Part shown: positions 21,556-34,493 of the stretch, piece by piece
How positions within the stretch are numbered: the stretch's first letter is position 1
Layout: every line of letters starts with the position of its first letter
Source of the DNA: Coptis chinensis
Lineage: Eukaryota; Streptophyta; Magnoliopsida; Ranunculales; Ranunculaceae
Direction of reading: 5' to 3'
Assembly (NCBI GenBank): GCA_015680905.1
Contig: CM027383.1
Coordinates: forward strand, 40,298,501 to 40,362,500
Length of the DNA stretch: 64,000 nt
Notes under the pieces: model-generated
What the model was told of the DNA's origin: nothing
Databases searched by the model: none
What the model saw: the letters and a program-made list of their open reading frames with translations, nothing else
Made by a program: the position numbers and the translations under genes

Positions 21556-22345
21556 TGTTGGATGTGAATAAAGAAAACAATAAAGAGACAAAGACAGTAG
21601 TAACAGAGAACTACCAAGGCATGTATTAGATTGTTCTTAAGGAAAGATTTCACCCCTTCCAATGGTGTAGAAAGGCAGCAGTGACGTCTTTCTCATAGGA
21701 TTCAATGATGTACAGTAGCTTGACTTTGCACTAGAACAAACTACTCTCTAAAACAGCAATATAACTCTCTCTGGCGGCTACAGGAAGAAGAGAAGAAGAA
21801 TAGGGTAGGTTCGAGTTTCTGTTTCTCTGAGATGGATTTCTAATGAAGTGAATACCTCTATGGACGCACAACCTTGCTTATATAGAGGTTTGGTCGGTCA
21901 TAGAAACCAACTCGCACTAGGACATGGTCGGTCTCCTAAACAGATAAGGAAGAGAGACCAACTCGCACTAGGACACCTAAACTTGCTACTGAAGCAAAAG
22001 CAAAAACCAAATTTAGGCTTTTGGTTAATCCACTACCCACTAGACACAACAATAAGCCCAAGCCCAAGCCCGAACTGACACGACACTACTTAGCTCGGCA
22101 CGGTGCGGGCGGGTGCGCGCGCGTGTGGCTTTGGGTGAGTCCTCCCTCCTAACACAAAAGTATTTGTACCCTAAGGGCACGCCCTTTATGGTAGAGGAAT
22201 GTCTCTTATACTTCACTTGCTAGTAGTGGATAACCAATGTGGGCCTATCTATTATGCACTAAAGTGGAGAGAACACACTTTGTTCATCTTCTCCACTTTG
22301 CACACACACACACTAGTATTTAGAAATACTCAAGAGATTCCAACA
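21556..22345 (-). repeat. copia 3' LTR (790 bp)
   Basis: Bounded by TGTTGGATGTG and GATTCCAACA. Just inside it, the minus-strand AATAGTGGAGGAT next to the LTR is a polypurine-tract candidate. TATATAA on the minus strand at 21878-21884 is a likely LTR core promoter. It is fuller than the 5' LTR. Confidence 0.85.
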
Positions 22346-22497
22346 ATCCTCCACTATTTCAAAATACTAATAGTCCCCTACTATTTTGGAATAGGATATT
22401 ACAAAAGAAATGGGTTAACGAAATGCGAGAGAGAATAGAAAAAACAATGCATAAGATACTGGTGCTTTACGGGCTTGAACTAGTCATAAGGTAACAT

Positions 22498-25400
22498 CAC
22501 TACTACAGAAAATGTCATATACCACTGTTTTTAAGAGTGGTAAAAAGGTTTTTACCACTGTTTCTAAACCGTGGTATCAGCTGAGGTGGTAAATACTTTT
22601 ATCAGAACCGTGGTATAAACTTGTACCTATTAACTACGGTTTCGTATAACACCATGGTAATAAGTTTTTAAAAACCGTGGTATAAAGTCACCATGTTCGC
22701 CCAGTTAGTTATTCCAAAACCGTGGTATATAATATTTTTTATTTAAAAAAAATTCCTGATTATTTAAATATTCCAAATCACCTAATAACTTTACAAAATT
22801 ATTCACATCATATTCCCCTTCATCACATATTCAAAACACCATGGTCTACCATATGACTAATTCTAAACACGATCCGAAAACACAATCCATTCTTAATCCA
22901 AAATCCAAAATCTAATCAATACGCAAAATATATAATATACAGAACCTCCAAACCAACTTATTCCATCTTGTTCTGTATTCCAAATTCAATCTATTGCAAT
23001 GAAAGAAAGAACTACAAAAGAAAAAAAAATGTAAATCTCTATAACTTCACCAAGAACATTCTCCTTTGTGTTGGCCTTCTCGTCCCAAGAACATTCATCA
23101 AAGAATAAGCAAAGTTTGATCACCCTATAAAAAAAATAGTTGTGATTAAAAAATAAAGAAAATTATCGAAGATCAAGACAATTAAGAATGAGTGGCATAT
23201 ATTCATTCAAGGAATTTAGCCCTATGGACTCTTTAACAAGCAAGCTTACAAAGAAAAAGAAAATGCAACATTTGGCAACCTTCTAAAAGATTAAGTCGGC
23301 GAAGGCATGATATGAATAAATATGATTTAAGTATATAGAACCCAGATAATATAAGCACAAAGAACGTAACCCGGATAATACCTTAACAAATAGCAGTGAT
23401 AATCATCAGATTGGAGAGCATAAAGTTCTTTTGTTTTTTTGGTCTTCTTGAATTAATAACACACCCAACGATAACAAAATGATCTATTGAGCTAGGAAAG
23501 AACTTGCGCATGTGAAAAGATTAATTTACCGAGCTATTCTAGAAGGTTTTAAAATACTTTAGAAACAAAAGCACCACTTCAACAAACTTAGGACTGTCTG
23601 CAAAAATTTCTCTTGCATTTAAGTGTACTAGCAAGACATGGACCCAACACAACCCTAAAAAGCAGGGGAACATAAAAAGTATGAAGTAGTCGATGACCTA
23701 CTTGTACCAAGTGAAATAAGTATGAATGAAACATGACTTATGTGCATGTGCCTGAGCTTGCTTGGGATTTGCTTACAAAGCTTTAGCTTTTGTACTCTTA
23801 CTACATTTGACGTCAATAACGACTTGTCATAAAATTATAAGATCGAATTTTAAAGATGCATAGATACAACAGAGTTATACCACAAAAAAGACAAAGGATT
23901 CTTTAACTAGTAAGCTATATTACCTTGAAGTCTCCCCTTTGAAACCAATCACAATAAGCATCCCCTATCTCCTGCTCCATGCCACTGTAATGGCATCATT
24001 GTGCCACTCCATTTTTGGAACTCTTATGGTCTAAGTTAAGAAGACACCTGAAACTCATATAAATGCCATATTGAAGTCTTGTATAAACCAAATGAGTTGA
24101 ACAGCAAACAAGCTCACCTCCGTGATCAATGCGCTGTTTCTGCAACCAAATTGAAATTATATTATTAAAACCCTCATACAGTCCTGTACCATTTCAAACA
24201 TTAATTACAAGTTGTGATTGTTAGACTAGGGCTTTATGGGTAAGTCATAGCATGGCCAGAAAAATTGGATCTAAGACGATCAAAAGGCAAAACAAAAGGA
24301 TTGTACGCATAGCAAAAATTGAAGCTAACCATCTAAACTGCCAAGCAAAAGAGTAGAAACAATGGACCTTCTGGAAGCCTGCATCAAAGCACTACTTAAC
24401 TGTGTGCACACAAAAGATAACACTGAAGACACACATACACTTACATAGAAGCATTATGTCAATCCAGGAATATTAGTAATGCATGCCAGTATACCTGGTG
24501 GCCAACATGGCAAGACAAATTACAAGCAGTGTAGCAGGTCAAATAAACATAAGCAATGTAAAAAGTCAGACCGGATGCCTCTTTTGTCATTTAGTTATGA
24601 GCTTGAAATGCTTGTGCAGCAGTCACTACAGCGGTAGCACGTGCCATACGAACCTGACTTAAAGTCCTCATATTACCTTAACAAGTTCCAAACCTTGGCA
24701 TAGAAGACCAAAAGTGATATGTCTCACAGTTAATAGAAAAATAATTTCAGACTAACCATTTATCTACAGACAACGGCCTTAATTAGCAAACACAACAATG
24801 CATGAATACAACTAATAACCAATTTTATCCTCATACATGCATTGCAAATCACTTCCTGCAAGAACACTAGAAGGATATGATTATTCCCAAAAAAATAGTT
24901 AAACAAAATTGAATTGTGGAAATAGAAGAAACCCAATTTCTATCGTCAACCAAAGTTATAACCATTGAGAGTTCAGAAAAACAGAGATATCCTAGTTTGC
25001 ATAAGCAAATTAATTACAACATATCTTTCTACAGTTAAAACCCAATTTAACCAAGAAAAAAATAAACAAATAGCAACCAAATTTTGTTTTCCCAGAATTA
25101 CCATTGTAACAACCTGATTAAAGATACAACACATAGTTAAAACGGTAAGCAACAGTATTACAAATGAAAAGAAAAACGACGAACAAATGAAAACGCTAAG
25201 GAATCACAAACCTACCCAAAGCCAGAAACTAATAAAACTAACACAAAGTACATACACAAGAAAAATATTATCCCAGCCCTATACCTTACTATCACAATGA
25301 GACAGAAACCAAAAGAATGATGGCCAATCCTATAACTGCCCAAACAAAACCTAGAATGCAATGAAACTGGATTGGGGAAGAAAATGTTTTATCCTCCTGA

Positions 25401-26703
25401 ACTTGTTAATTTTAACAGTTAAATATGATATATGCAACCTTTAAACTTTGGTTAATTTGCTAGAATACCTCATGTAGGCTAGACTTACAAGTATGCCAAC
25501 CTCCAATCTCACAATTGACATACTTAGCATAAACCACCAACTTCCTGCCGCCTCTAAGCCAACCTCCGTCACATTCTTAGTTTTGCTATATGCATCAAGC
25601 GGAGATCTCTATTGTTGAACGCAGTACAAGACAAACTATAACTCTCTTCTCTCCTGCATTAGATAGTTATAGCTACAATAATAAGAAATGTGAGACGTTT
25701 AATAGACTGTGATACTCGAAATGCCACTCTCGATCAATTTTAACTTTCTACCTTTGTATGAGAGTTTAGTTTTTTAAACAAAAATGAGACCCTGAGATGT
25801 ATATTGCTGGATAACTAAAAAGGATCTTCTTAATTAATGTCAATCAACCTTCCAAATTTGGACGAGAGTTGGTAATTGCAGCATAAGGCTTTGGCTAGGC
25901 ATCCACATACACAATCTATAAAATCACAGGTCTGAGCTTTCAAACTACCATAAATCACCAGCCATGCTTCCAATTTGAACAAGATAAAGATAAGAATAAC
26001 TGACCTGGTTCAATTGGCCGAAGCAAAGCTAATCGACTAGATAGTTCTTACCCTTTTCTCATCCTCCAGCTTTCTCATTGAAACCGAGATTGGAACACCA
26101 TTTGCAATCCTCTTTCTTCTTCCTCGTAGCAATTGAATTTTTCGTTTTGGGTTTTTGATAAGATGGGTGGAAGTTGATACCGTACTGGTGTAGAGATGGG
26201 GAGTTAGTGCGTGGCATGTTTACAAATTTTTCGAGTCATGGGCACTTGTTTCTAATTTTTGGTCGACTGATTTCATCAACTCGTGAACCCTAGTGGCAGA
26301 AATTGGGGAGAGAGAGAAGTGGGAGATGGAGAAGAAGCGTTTTGCTATAGAATAACGAGTTTTTCCCTTTTTTATTTTCTTGTTTTTCTGACTTTTTTTC
26401 CAATCATATTTTGGAGAACTGCTTTGGTCACCGTAGGTGTAATTTTTCCCAAAATATAAACCACTGTTTTCAATGAAATGGTGGGGTGTAGGTATACCAA
26501 AAAATAAATTAGGCTGTATTTGATAGTATCGTGGTATATGTCGTATTATATACCACTATTTTACAAAATGAGTGGTATTTGCTTGTTCCAAAACTATAAA
26601 AGTGTTTTGTATCATGGTAAATGACTATAAGCCACTGTTATTAGGAAAACAGTGGTATATACCAATTGACCAACCATGGTTAATGTGCTTTTCTGTAGTA
26701 GTG
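22498..26703. mobile_element. CACTA transposon 1, non-autonomous, 4206 bp
   Basis: The terminal inverted repeats CACTACTACAGAAAA and TTTTCTGTAGTAGTG match over 15 bp. They are flanked by the 3-bp duplication CAT (22495-22497 and 26704-26706). Both subterminal regions carry many copies of ACCACTGTTTT and ACCGTGGTAT in both orientations, the expected transposase-binding repeats. The interior of about 3.5 kb has no ORF over 60 codons with recognisable similarity. It sits between the copia 3' LTR and pol. Confidence 0.95.
26048..26144 (-). other. Exon-like stretch inside CACTA-1
   Basis: On the minus strand 30-odd codons are open (KIQLLRGRRKRIANGVPISV, then SMRKLEDEKR), followed at once by a GTAAG donor-like sequence. 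It may be a captured host exon. I do not recognise it, and it is short enough to be chance. Confidence 0.2.
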
Positions 26704-26706
26704 CAT

Positions 26707-27134
26707 GTCTTATAATACGTGAAAGTGGTGAATTAAAAATCTTTGAACCAACATTCCCTTGTAGTAAAATAGATCACATGCACCCACACTGCTCTTTTAT
26801 TATGTCCTTGTTCTGCGGTGTTGCGTGTTTTTGGCCCCCTGTGCTACCTGTGTTTCATGAATGCTCTAGGATACAAGCCTAAATATCCATAAGAACCGAC
26901 CTAGTTCTACATTCAAACAGGTGGATATCCATCAAGTGTACATTCAGTTAAAATACACTATCTCATTATAAAATGGACTATGGATTCCAATAAGAGTAAA
27001 ATAACTCATCCTTACTCATTGCAATTCAAGTTATACAAAGTATACAAAAATACTATCTTGTCATAAGGTGGGACATCTTAAAAAAGGACGATAGCATACC
27101 AGAGGGACTCGGTGATTTGTTTTTCCCTTTGAAT
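26707..27134 (-). other. copia 3' untranslated region
   Basis: Lies between the CACTA-1 duplication and the stop of the RT/RNase H ORF. No coding feature is seen. Confidence 0.5.
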
Positions 27135-29081
27135 CTACTTCATGGGATCTCCAATCACATAAGTGGGGTTGCCGTCAGTGTCGCCCTCTATCTTAGGCAA
27201 AAGTCTCATCCCCCTCGACATTTCAACCACTTGCCTCTTGTGAAGCGGTTTTGTCAGAGGATCGGCCAAATTTAACTCTGACCTCACATAATCTAGAGCC
27301 ACAACTCCAGATTCTAGTAGCTGCTTTATAGATTGTAGTCTCAAACGGATATGCCTGCTTTTCCCATTATACAATTTGCTCTTTGCCTTCGCTATTGCGG
27401 CCTGACAGTCACAATATATAGGTATAACTGGAGGCGGTTTTGTACCAAAAGGAAGATCTGCCAAGAGGTTTCTAAGCCACTCAGCCTCAGCACTTGCTTT
27501 ATCTAAAGCAAGAAGCTCGAACTCCATGGTTGAACGAGCTATCAAGGTCTGCTTAGAAGATTTCCAAGTGGCTACACCTCCACCAAGGGTGAAAATATAA
27601 CCACTAGTGGACTTGATATCATGAGAATCAGATATCCAATTTGCATCACAATAACCCTCTATCATTGGTGGAGTTTGTCTAAACCGTATGTTGTAATTCA
27701 TTGTTCCTCTCAAGTACTTGGCTAGTCTCTCTAACGCACTCCAATGTTCCTTGCTAGGACAATGAGTGTATATGCTTAAACTGCTAACTGCATAAGCAAT
27801 GTCAGGTCTAGTGCAATTCATCAAGTACATGAGACTACCAATAATTTGGGCATATTTAGATTGAAAGACATTATGTTGATGATTTTTTTGAAGTTCACCA
27901 CTTGCCTCATAAGGTGTCGACACAGGCTTACTATTATAATAGTTAAACTTCTTCAAAAACTTCTCAACATAATGCTCTTGTGAAAGCGTATAGCCATCAC
28001 TGTTTCTGATGATTTTGATTCCAAGAATCACATCAGCTTCTCCTAAATCCTTCATTTCAAATTGGGAGGATAAGAACATCTTGGTGTTTCTCACAACATC
28101 AAGGCTAGGACTCATGATTAACATGTCATCCACATATAGACATATAATCACATATGTATTCACATCAAAAGATTTAAAGTAAATACATTTATCAGCATCA
28201 TTTATGTGATATCCATTGGACATCATGACACTGTCAAACTTTTCATGCCATTGTTTTGGCGCTTGTTTCAACCCATATAAAGACTTAACTAATTTGCATA
28301 CTTTTTGCTCATTCCCTGGTACTATAGTACCCTCAGGCTGCATCATATATATTTCTTCATCAAGATCACCATTCAAAAATGCAGTTTTTATATCCATTTG
28401 ATGAATAAATAAATTATGAATAGCAACTAGAGCCATTAGAACTCTTATAGAAAAAATCCTAGTTACAGGAGCATAAATATCAAAATAGTCAATGCCTTTT
28501 TTCTGGGAGAATCCCTTGACTACTAGTCTAGCTTTGTATTTTTCAATGGAACCATGTAGCTTCAGTTTCTTTTTGAAGATCCATTTGTAACGTATATGTT
28601 TCGCACCAGGAGGTGGATCAACTATCTCCCATGTGTGATTAGATATAATTGAATCTAGTTCTGAATGTATAACATCTTTCCAAAAAGGTGCATCTCGAGA
28701 ACTGATTGACTCATTATAGGTCACAGGATCATAATCAAGAAGAAATGTGTAAAAGTCATCACCAAAATTGGTGGATTTTCTATCTCTTTTACTCTTTTGA
28801 ATTTCTTGTTCAAAAATTTCAGGATCTGTTGATTGTTGTTCATTAGGAGCAACCAACCTCTCAATGCCAATTTTCAAAGGAAACATATTCTCAAAGAAAT
28901 CAGCATTTTTATTCTCTATAAAAGTGTTAGCACCGACAAGATTATTATCAGATTTTACTACTAAAAATCTATATGCAGTACTATTATGAGCATAACCAAT
29001 AAACATACAATTAACAGTTCCAGGTCCCAATTTTCTCTTTTTAGGTTCGTTCACTAGAACCTTTGCAAGACACCCCCACAT
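27135..29081 (-). CDS. copia pol C-terminal half: integrase tail, RT, RNase H
   Basis: An uninterrupted 648-codon frame. It starts in the integrase C-terminus ([35 protein letters not shown]). RT follows with [57 protein letters not shown] and the catalytic [10 protein letters not shown] near residue 320. RNase H shows [18 protein letters not shown], the [10 protein letters not shown] motif and RHIRLR. The final residues are VIGDPMK. The internal Met is probably not a true start, since the polyprotein begins far upstream. The first half of pol is frameshifted, so this is an intact remnant of a broken element. Confidence 0.9.
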   Translation of the reverse strand: MWGCLAKVLVNEPKKRKLGPGTVNCMFIGYAHNSTAYRFLVVKSDNNLVGANTFIENKNADFFENMFPLKIGIERLVAPNEQQSTDPEIFEQEIQKSKRDRKSTNFGDDFYTFLLDYDPVTYNESISSRDAPFWKDVIHSELDSIISNHTWEIVDPPPGAKHIRYKWIFKKKLKLHGSIEKYKARLVVKGFSQKKGIDYFDIYAPVTRIFSIRVLMALVAIHNLFIHQMDIKTAFLNGDLDEEIYMMQPEGTIVPGNEQKVCKLVKSLYGLKQAPKQWHEKFDSVMMSNGYHINDADKCIYFKSFDVNTYVIICLYVDDMLIMSPSLDVVRNTKMFLSSQFEMKDLGEADVILGIKIIRNSDGYTLSQEHYVEKFLKKFNYYNSKPVSTPYEASGELQKNHQHNVFQSKYAQIIGSLMYLMNCTRPDIAYAVSSLSIYTHCPSKEHWSALERLAKYLRGTMNYNIRFRQTPPMIEGYCDANWISDSHDIKSTSGYIFTLGGGVATWKSSKQTLIARSTMEFELLALDKASAEAEWLRNLLADLPFGTKPPPVIPIYCDCQAAIAKAKSKLYNGKSRHIRLRLQSIKQLLESGVVALDYVRSELNLADPLTKPLHKRQVVEMSRGMRLLPKIEGDTDGNPTYVIGDPMK

Positions 29082-30233
29082 TTTGAAGTATTTTAGGTTA
29101 GGTACATGACCTTTCCATAATTCATATGGTGTCTTATTCCCTGTTTTATTGTTGGTATCTTATTCTGTATATGGCAAGCAGATAGGATTGCTTCCCCCCA
29201 CAAGTTCAGGGAAGCTCCAGAACTTACAAGCATAGCATTCATCATCTCTTTTAGTGTTCAGTTTTTCCGTTCGGCTACTCCATTAGACTCAAGAGAGTAT
29301 GGTGGAGTAGTCTTATGAATAATGCCATTCTTGTCACAAAAGTCCTGGAAGGGGTTAGACTCATATTCTCCACCCCTGTCAGACCGAAGTATTTTAATCT
29401 TACAGTTAAGCTGGTTTTCAACTTCAGCTTTGTACTTGAGAAACATCTCACCTGCCTCATGTTTGTTTCTAAGTAAATATACCATGGTGTACCTAGAGAA
29501 GTCATCTATGAATGTAATATAATAAAACTTCCCCCCCTCTAGACATGGTACTTCTGAATTCACCCAAATTTGTATGAATAAGAGTTAGTGATCCAGTTTT
29601 ATCTCTAGAAACAGTTATGCAAGGTTTCTTTGTGGCTTTAGTCTCAGCACATATCTCACATTTATCATTAGAAAAATCAGAAATATCAGACAATAAACCA
29701 CATACTTTCATCATTTTCATATACTGAACATTCATATGTCCTAGTCTACCATGCCATATATTAAAAGAGTCAAGCAAGTAAGCAGAAGCAGATTCATTCT
29801 TATTAATAATAATGTTGTCAAGTACATTCAACATGAAAAGACCACTGTTATTACAATAACCTTTTCCAACAAAACCTTCATTCTTTGTCAGAACGAACTT
29901 GTCACTTTCAAAAGTCACCTTGGCCTTGACTTTTCCCAAGATGGGACCGCGAAAATCAGATTCGAATTTAATCTCGTGAATATGAAGAACATTACTAAGT
30001 GAAAGGGTTTTCCCTAAAATTAACTTCAGAAGAATCTTGCCTTTTCCCTCAATAGGAACAGACCTTGAGTCACCCATATAGACTTTTTTTTTTCTTTTAC
30101 TAGTATGTAGTATGAGAAGGCTTCAACATCACCACAGACGTGGCGGGAGGCACCAAAATCTAGTACCCAGTTCTTCTTCCCAGTGGCCATGAACACTTGT
30201 GACACTACAGTAGCAATTATATCATCTCCCTCA
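29082..30233 (-). pseudogene. copia pol N-terminal half: protease and integrase
   Basis: Protease is marked by WVLDFGASRHVC (about 30145-30180); the usual active-site DSG reads DFG. The region 30077-29502 has NVLHIHEIKFE and the GAG-pre-integrase zinc motif (WHGRLGHMN, then CEICAETKATKKPC). The integrase core at 29563-29258 carries the DDE residues in FIDDFSRYT, ILRSDRGGEYES and SNGVAERKN. The frames shift between these pieces (about 29540 and 29255), so no single polyprotein is possible. Confidence 0.85.
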
Positions 30234-31149
30234 ACTAAATTAGCATTGGGAGGATCATCAGTGTCTTTCTTGTGCCTGCACTGAAAAGCCCTATGTCCAG
30301 ATTTACCACAAACATAACAATTTCCATTGCCAGTACCACTCCTTTTAAAAGAAGTGCATTTGACCTTGAAATTCTTATTTTTGTTGTATTTCTGCTTTGT
30401 AGAGGTTTTGTTGGATTTGCTGGGATTACCTTCAATGATATTGGCTTTGAATGGAATTCCTTAGACAACACCTCATCCTGAGTCTTGTTCTTTTCCTCTA
30501 TGTGAATGTGAATTATCACATCCTCAAGAGTCATATGTTTGCGCTTATGCTTCATACTATTTTTATAGTGTTTCCAAGACTCAGGGGGTTTCTCAATCAA
30601 ACATCCAACAACAAAGGTTTCGGGTAAATTAATACCCTCAGTTTTCAAATAATTAATTAGCACATGAAAATCATGGATTTGAGACGTTACATCTCTATCT
30701 CTCTCATCTGGAACTTTAGAAAAGTCCCAACAACATATTTTTGAGTACCAGCATCCTTTATTATCTATTTTTTGTTCAAACTCTCCCATATATCATGTGC
30801 ATTCTTATTTGAACAATAAATATCAAAAATTTCATTGGACAAGGTACTCAAAATAGCATGCCGGCATACCTTATTCCCATTGAGCCAAGCAGCGTGATTT
30901 CTTTTGAAATCATTAGAACCCTCCATGAGTGCTGTATTAGTGAGATACTTTGCATAGTTGAGTACATCTAGGGCTGTGAACACACTTTCTCTCCATCGCT
31001 TGAAGTGTGAACCGTTGAAGGATTCAATCTTTGACACATTGGGTAAGTTGTAAGCATTAAGTAGAGCTGCATCATCTCTCATAGTCGAAGTAACTTCCAT
31101 GACTCCAGAATTGGTTTCTTTGTTCGGCGTGTTTGCTAGTGTAGACATC
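30234..31149 (-). pseudogene. copia gag
   Basis: The minus-strand ATG complementary to 31147-31149, about 20 bp from the LTR edge, starts MSTLANTPNKETNSGV. The capsid region has NVSKIESFNGSHFKRWRESV and DIWESLNKK, which fit copia gag proteins. The frame shifts near 30780 and again before the nucleocapsid. A complete CX2CX4HX4C knuckle (CYVCGKSGHRAFQC) lies at 30278-30319. Gag packages the element RNA in its particle. The upstream in-frame ATG at 31193 falls inside the LTR and is less likely. Confidence 0.85.
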
Positions 31150-31168
31150 TTGATTCTTTCCTTAAGAT

Positions 31169-31230
31169 TGTTGGATGTGAATAAAGAAAACAATAAAGAG
31201 ACAAGGATAGTAGTAACAGGGAACTACCAA
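31169..31230 (-). repeat. copia 5' LTR, inner fragment
   Basis: TGTTGGATGTGAATAAAG through GAACTACCAA matches the 3' LTR from 21556 to 21617. The CACTA-2 terminus follows at once. Confidence 0.9.
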
Positions 31231-33847
31231 CACTACTACAAAAATACATATTAGCCACGGTTGGCAAAGTTGTATAAACTACTGTTTTTCCAATAACAGT
31301 GGCTAATAGTCACTTACCACGGTAAGGATATTTTTTCTAATTTTGGTACAAACAAATACCACTGTTCTTGTAAAACAGCGGTATACAACACGCCATATAC
31401 CACGGTGCAAGCCAATACGCCTATTTTGTTTTCTCATATTTATATACCCCACTGTTTCTACAGAAAAAGGTGGCTAATGTTTTAAAAAAAAATTTATACC
31501 GTAGGTAAAGCAATATACCAAAACCACACTCCCTTTAAAAAAAAAAAATAACAAAAAAAAAAAAAAAAAAGAAAAGGGGAAACCGTCTCGCACTAAAACT
31601 CTCTCTTTTCAACAGAACACTTCCCAACTAGTTACCAAAAAATCAAAGAATTCTCAACTTATATTGGTTTCAAGTATTGATTTTGTTCATCTCTCCCCAA
31701 TTTCATGTATTAGGTATTTGGTTTTCTCTCCCTCTCTCTCGATTTTGGCTATAAATTTAGTGGTTTTGCTTTTATATCATTGGTAGATGTTAATAAGGTT
31801 TTCTAAAAATGTAATTTTCTTCTCCAATTTAAGTAAAGCCCATAATTGTAGTGATTTTTGTATATGATAATTTTGATTAAAAACCTTGTTTCTCTTTTTG
31901 TGTTAGTACCGAACTTGAGTCTTGCAGCAAGGAGCGTCCGCTAAACAAAGGCTACATACTTGTTTTGGCAGTTGTTACTACTTCCAGGTAATCCTCTTCT
32001 TCTATCCCTTATGCAGGTTTATTGTTTGTTTGGTTTTGTTTGTGGTTTCTTTATCCTTTCTTCTATTAGATACTTAGAATTTTGGAAGAATAGTGTTAGA
32101 TGCGTGTTTGTTGATTCATGTAGTATAATTTGTTATTATTATTAGAAAATAGATATGTTGATCTCATGTTTATAAATTATGAGAATTTGGGCATTTGGTC
32201 TATTTGTTGTGGATGCATGAACTGTCGGCAGTTAATTAACTCAACATTAGACAAAGTACTTGTCATTGTTATCTCTGGTGCTCTGAGGCTCTTGGGAAGC
32301 AATGGTTTAGGAAAGCTAGTCCGGAAAAACCTTCAAGTTTGTGATGTGTGTATGTAACGGAAACAGAAAGATGGAATATTGTTTTGCTTTGGTTGCGAAA
32401 GATAGATTCTACGCATTCATTGGAATGTATTGGAATGTGGGAAGCTTAATGGGTTTCCATGCTTTCTGAAGGATGATAATTATATGGCCACGGTTTTAGG
32501 TGACTGATTCAACTTCTTAACTATTTGTCATCAGCCCAAGAATGACCTTTCACTGCCAAAAGTCAGTACCCTTTTTTTAAAATAAGTACAAAAATCAGTA
32601 CACCTCATCTCCCTGTTGAACCAAGATTATATGTCATTGATAAAGCCTTTTTTACCAATCAAAGTGGACACAAACATAAATTTGTTTCTCTAAAAGCTTG
32701 CACCAATAATTTGAGGGAATACAACTTCAAATTTAACTTCATTATATTCACGGGATATGATGATCTCCATGGTTCATCAAATCTCCAAGGAACATCCTCC
32801 AAAGTCAACCTTAAAAGAGTCTCATTACCTCTTTAATTGAATTTTTTTGTGGTGTTAGAGCTATTTTCTATTTAAAATTGATCAAAAAGTTAATTAGGCA
32901 GAACTTCAGTAAATGCTGACAAATATTCAACGATCGAGGAATAATTTGACATCCTTCTTCTGAGTGGTCAGAAAACAAAACAAGTTATAGAGGCACTAAC
33001 ATAGCTAGCTAGGTTCTAAACATCTGATTGTTCCTGAATTATATTGCAGATTTAATTAGTTCTAAAAACAAAACATCTGAAAACTTGACAATCATCTTCT
33101 TGATCAACCTTATGCACTTAAAGCTCAAAGCGCTCACATGTTGATTCTTATCACAAGGGGTCGGTCACAAGGATATGCACACATATTTTATCAAGAATTA
33201 AGAAAAATAATTTTGTAAGGTAATTACAATACATACATAGTGCTAGCGTCTGATTACCAATAGCCATTGTTAGTTACACCATATTGGTTATCTCATTGAT
33301 CGATTAAGTCATGGCTCTAATTAACTAGGAAGATGAGTTTGAGATTTCATATAATACCACTGAATATTTGAAAATGTACACTTATAATGACACTTTGACT
33401 GCTGCATCCTTCCATATGACAAAATGAGAAATAGGTTTCTAATTAAAATCTCTAAATGTGATTTTAGTGCCAAATTCATTTGGCAATGAAAGCTACAACT
33501 TTTGAATTTTCAATGTTTAGTCATATGCTAATTTTCAATGCAAAGTTAGGGTACTGAATATTATGATTGCTAGGAGTTTCTTATATCACTAGGTAGAATG
33601 GCATGTGCTCTGAACTTTTCTGAATACTATACTTGGAACTTGTAGAATCAACTATGAATTTTATAGCCTTTATCTTACACTTTTTGCGCGCGTAGTTTGA
33701 TTACTACAAGGTTATACTATTGTTTGTATTTGCTTTAACCACCCAAATGAGCCCAAATTTATGAATTGCGTGATTTTATCTTGCTTATCGACCTTTTGTT
33801 TTTTCTTGTGTATGTAGTAGTCGCGTACTAAATTTCTGACATTGGGT

Positions 33848-34011
33848 ATGGATAAGACTTAGATGTTTATGGATGGACTATCTGATGAATACGAGGAAGG
33901 GTCGAGTATTTTATAAAATGTGCTGAGACATCCATGCCTTAATTGTGGGAACCACCTTAATGAGGTTAGAAGATCTACAAAATTTTATTGTTGGTGTTAT
34001 TATAAATTTTA
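33848..34011 (+). pseudogene. CACTA transposase-associated domain relic
   Basis: MDKT*MFMDGLSDEYEEG, then after a shift VEYFIKCAETSMP, CLNCGNHLNEVRRSTK. This is the layout of the En/Spm transposase-associated domain: MDKSWM-like start, L-S-x-E-Y-x-x-G-V, then a Cys-rich (C-x-x-C) end. One internal stop and two frameshifts make it dead. The ID rests on recalled family features. Confidence 0.6.
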
Positions 34012-34493
34012 GATATTCATCTTTAGTTTTAGTAATTATGATTGTGTCTTTTCTTTCTCTAAAATTCTTTATGACAAATTTGTGAGTTGTCGTGATGTTG
34101 TCTCCCAATGCTCATGAAACAAGCTTGGGGACTTCTCACTGAAGAGAATGATTGGTCGAAGTTTATGAGAGGAAAATACACAAATCGGTCGAGCACACAT
34201 AGACCCGATTACAAGACCTCGGCAGTTTGGGGGGATCAGTTGGGCCCTAAAGGAAATGACCAAACTTCATGGATGGGTAGTGGGTAATGGCTCTTCAATA
34301 CTTACTTTCGTTTGGCGAGAGAAACCTGGAGAACCATTTTACTACCTACTTTCGTTTCACTACTTAATTTTAGGATGTAATAGGTGGGTACACATATGAT
34401 GTTACTCACACTAGACAACTTTTACTCTTCATATTCTTTTTTCTTATAACCTTTCATTTTATTTATTTAATCAATTACCTTTTAGCAAAAAAG

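Noticed and set aside
22498..26703. Protein-coding genes inside CACTA-1
   Set aside because: No ORF over about 60 codons shows similarity I can recognise; only the short exon-like stretch at 26048 was kept, at low confidence.
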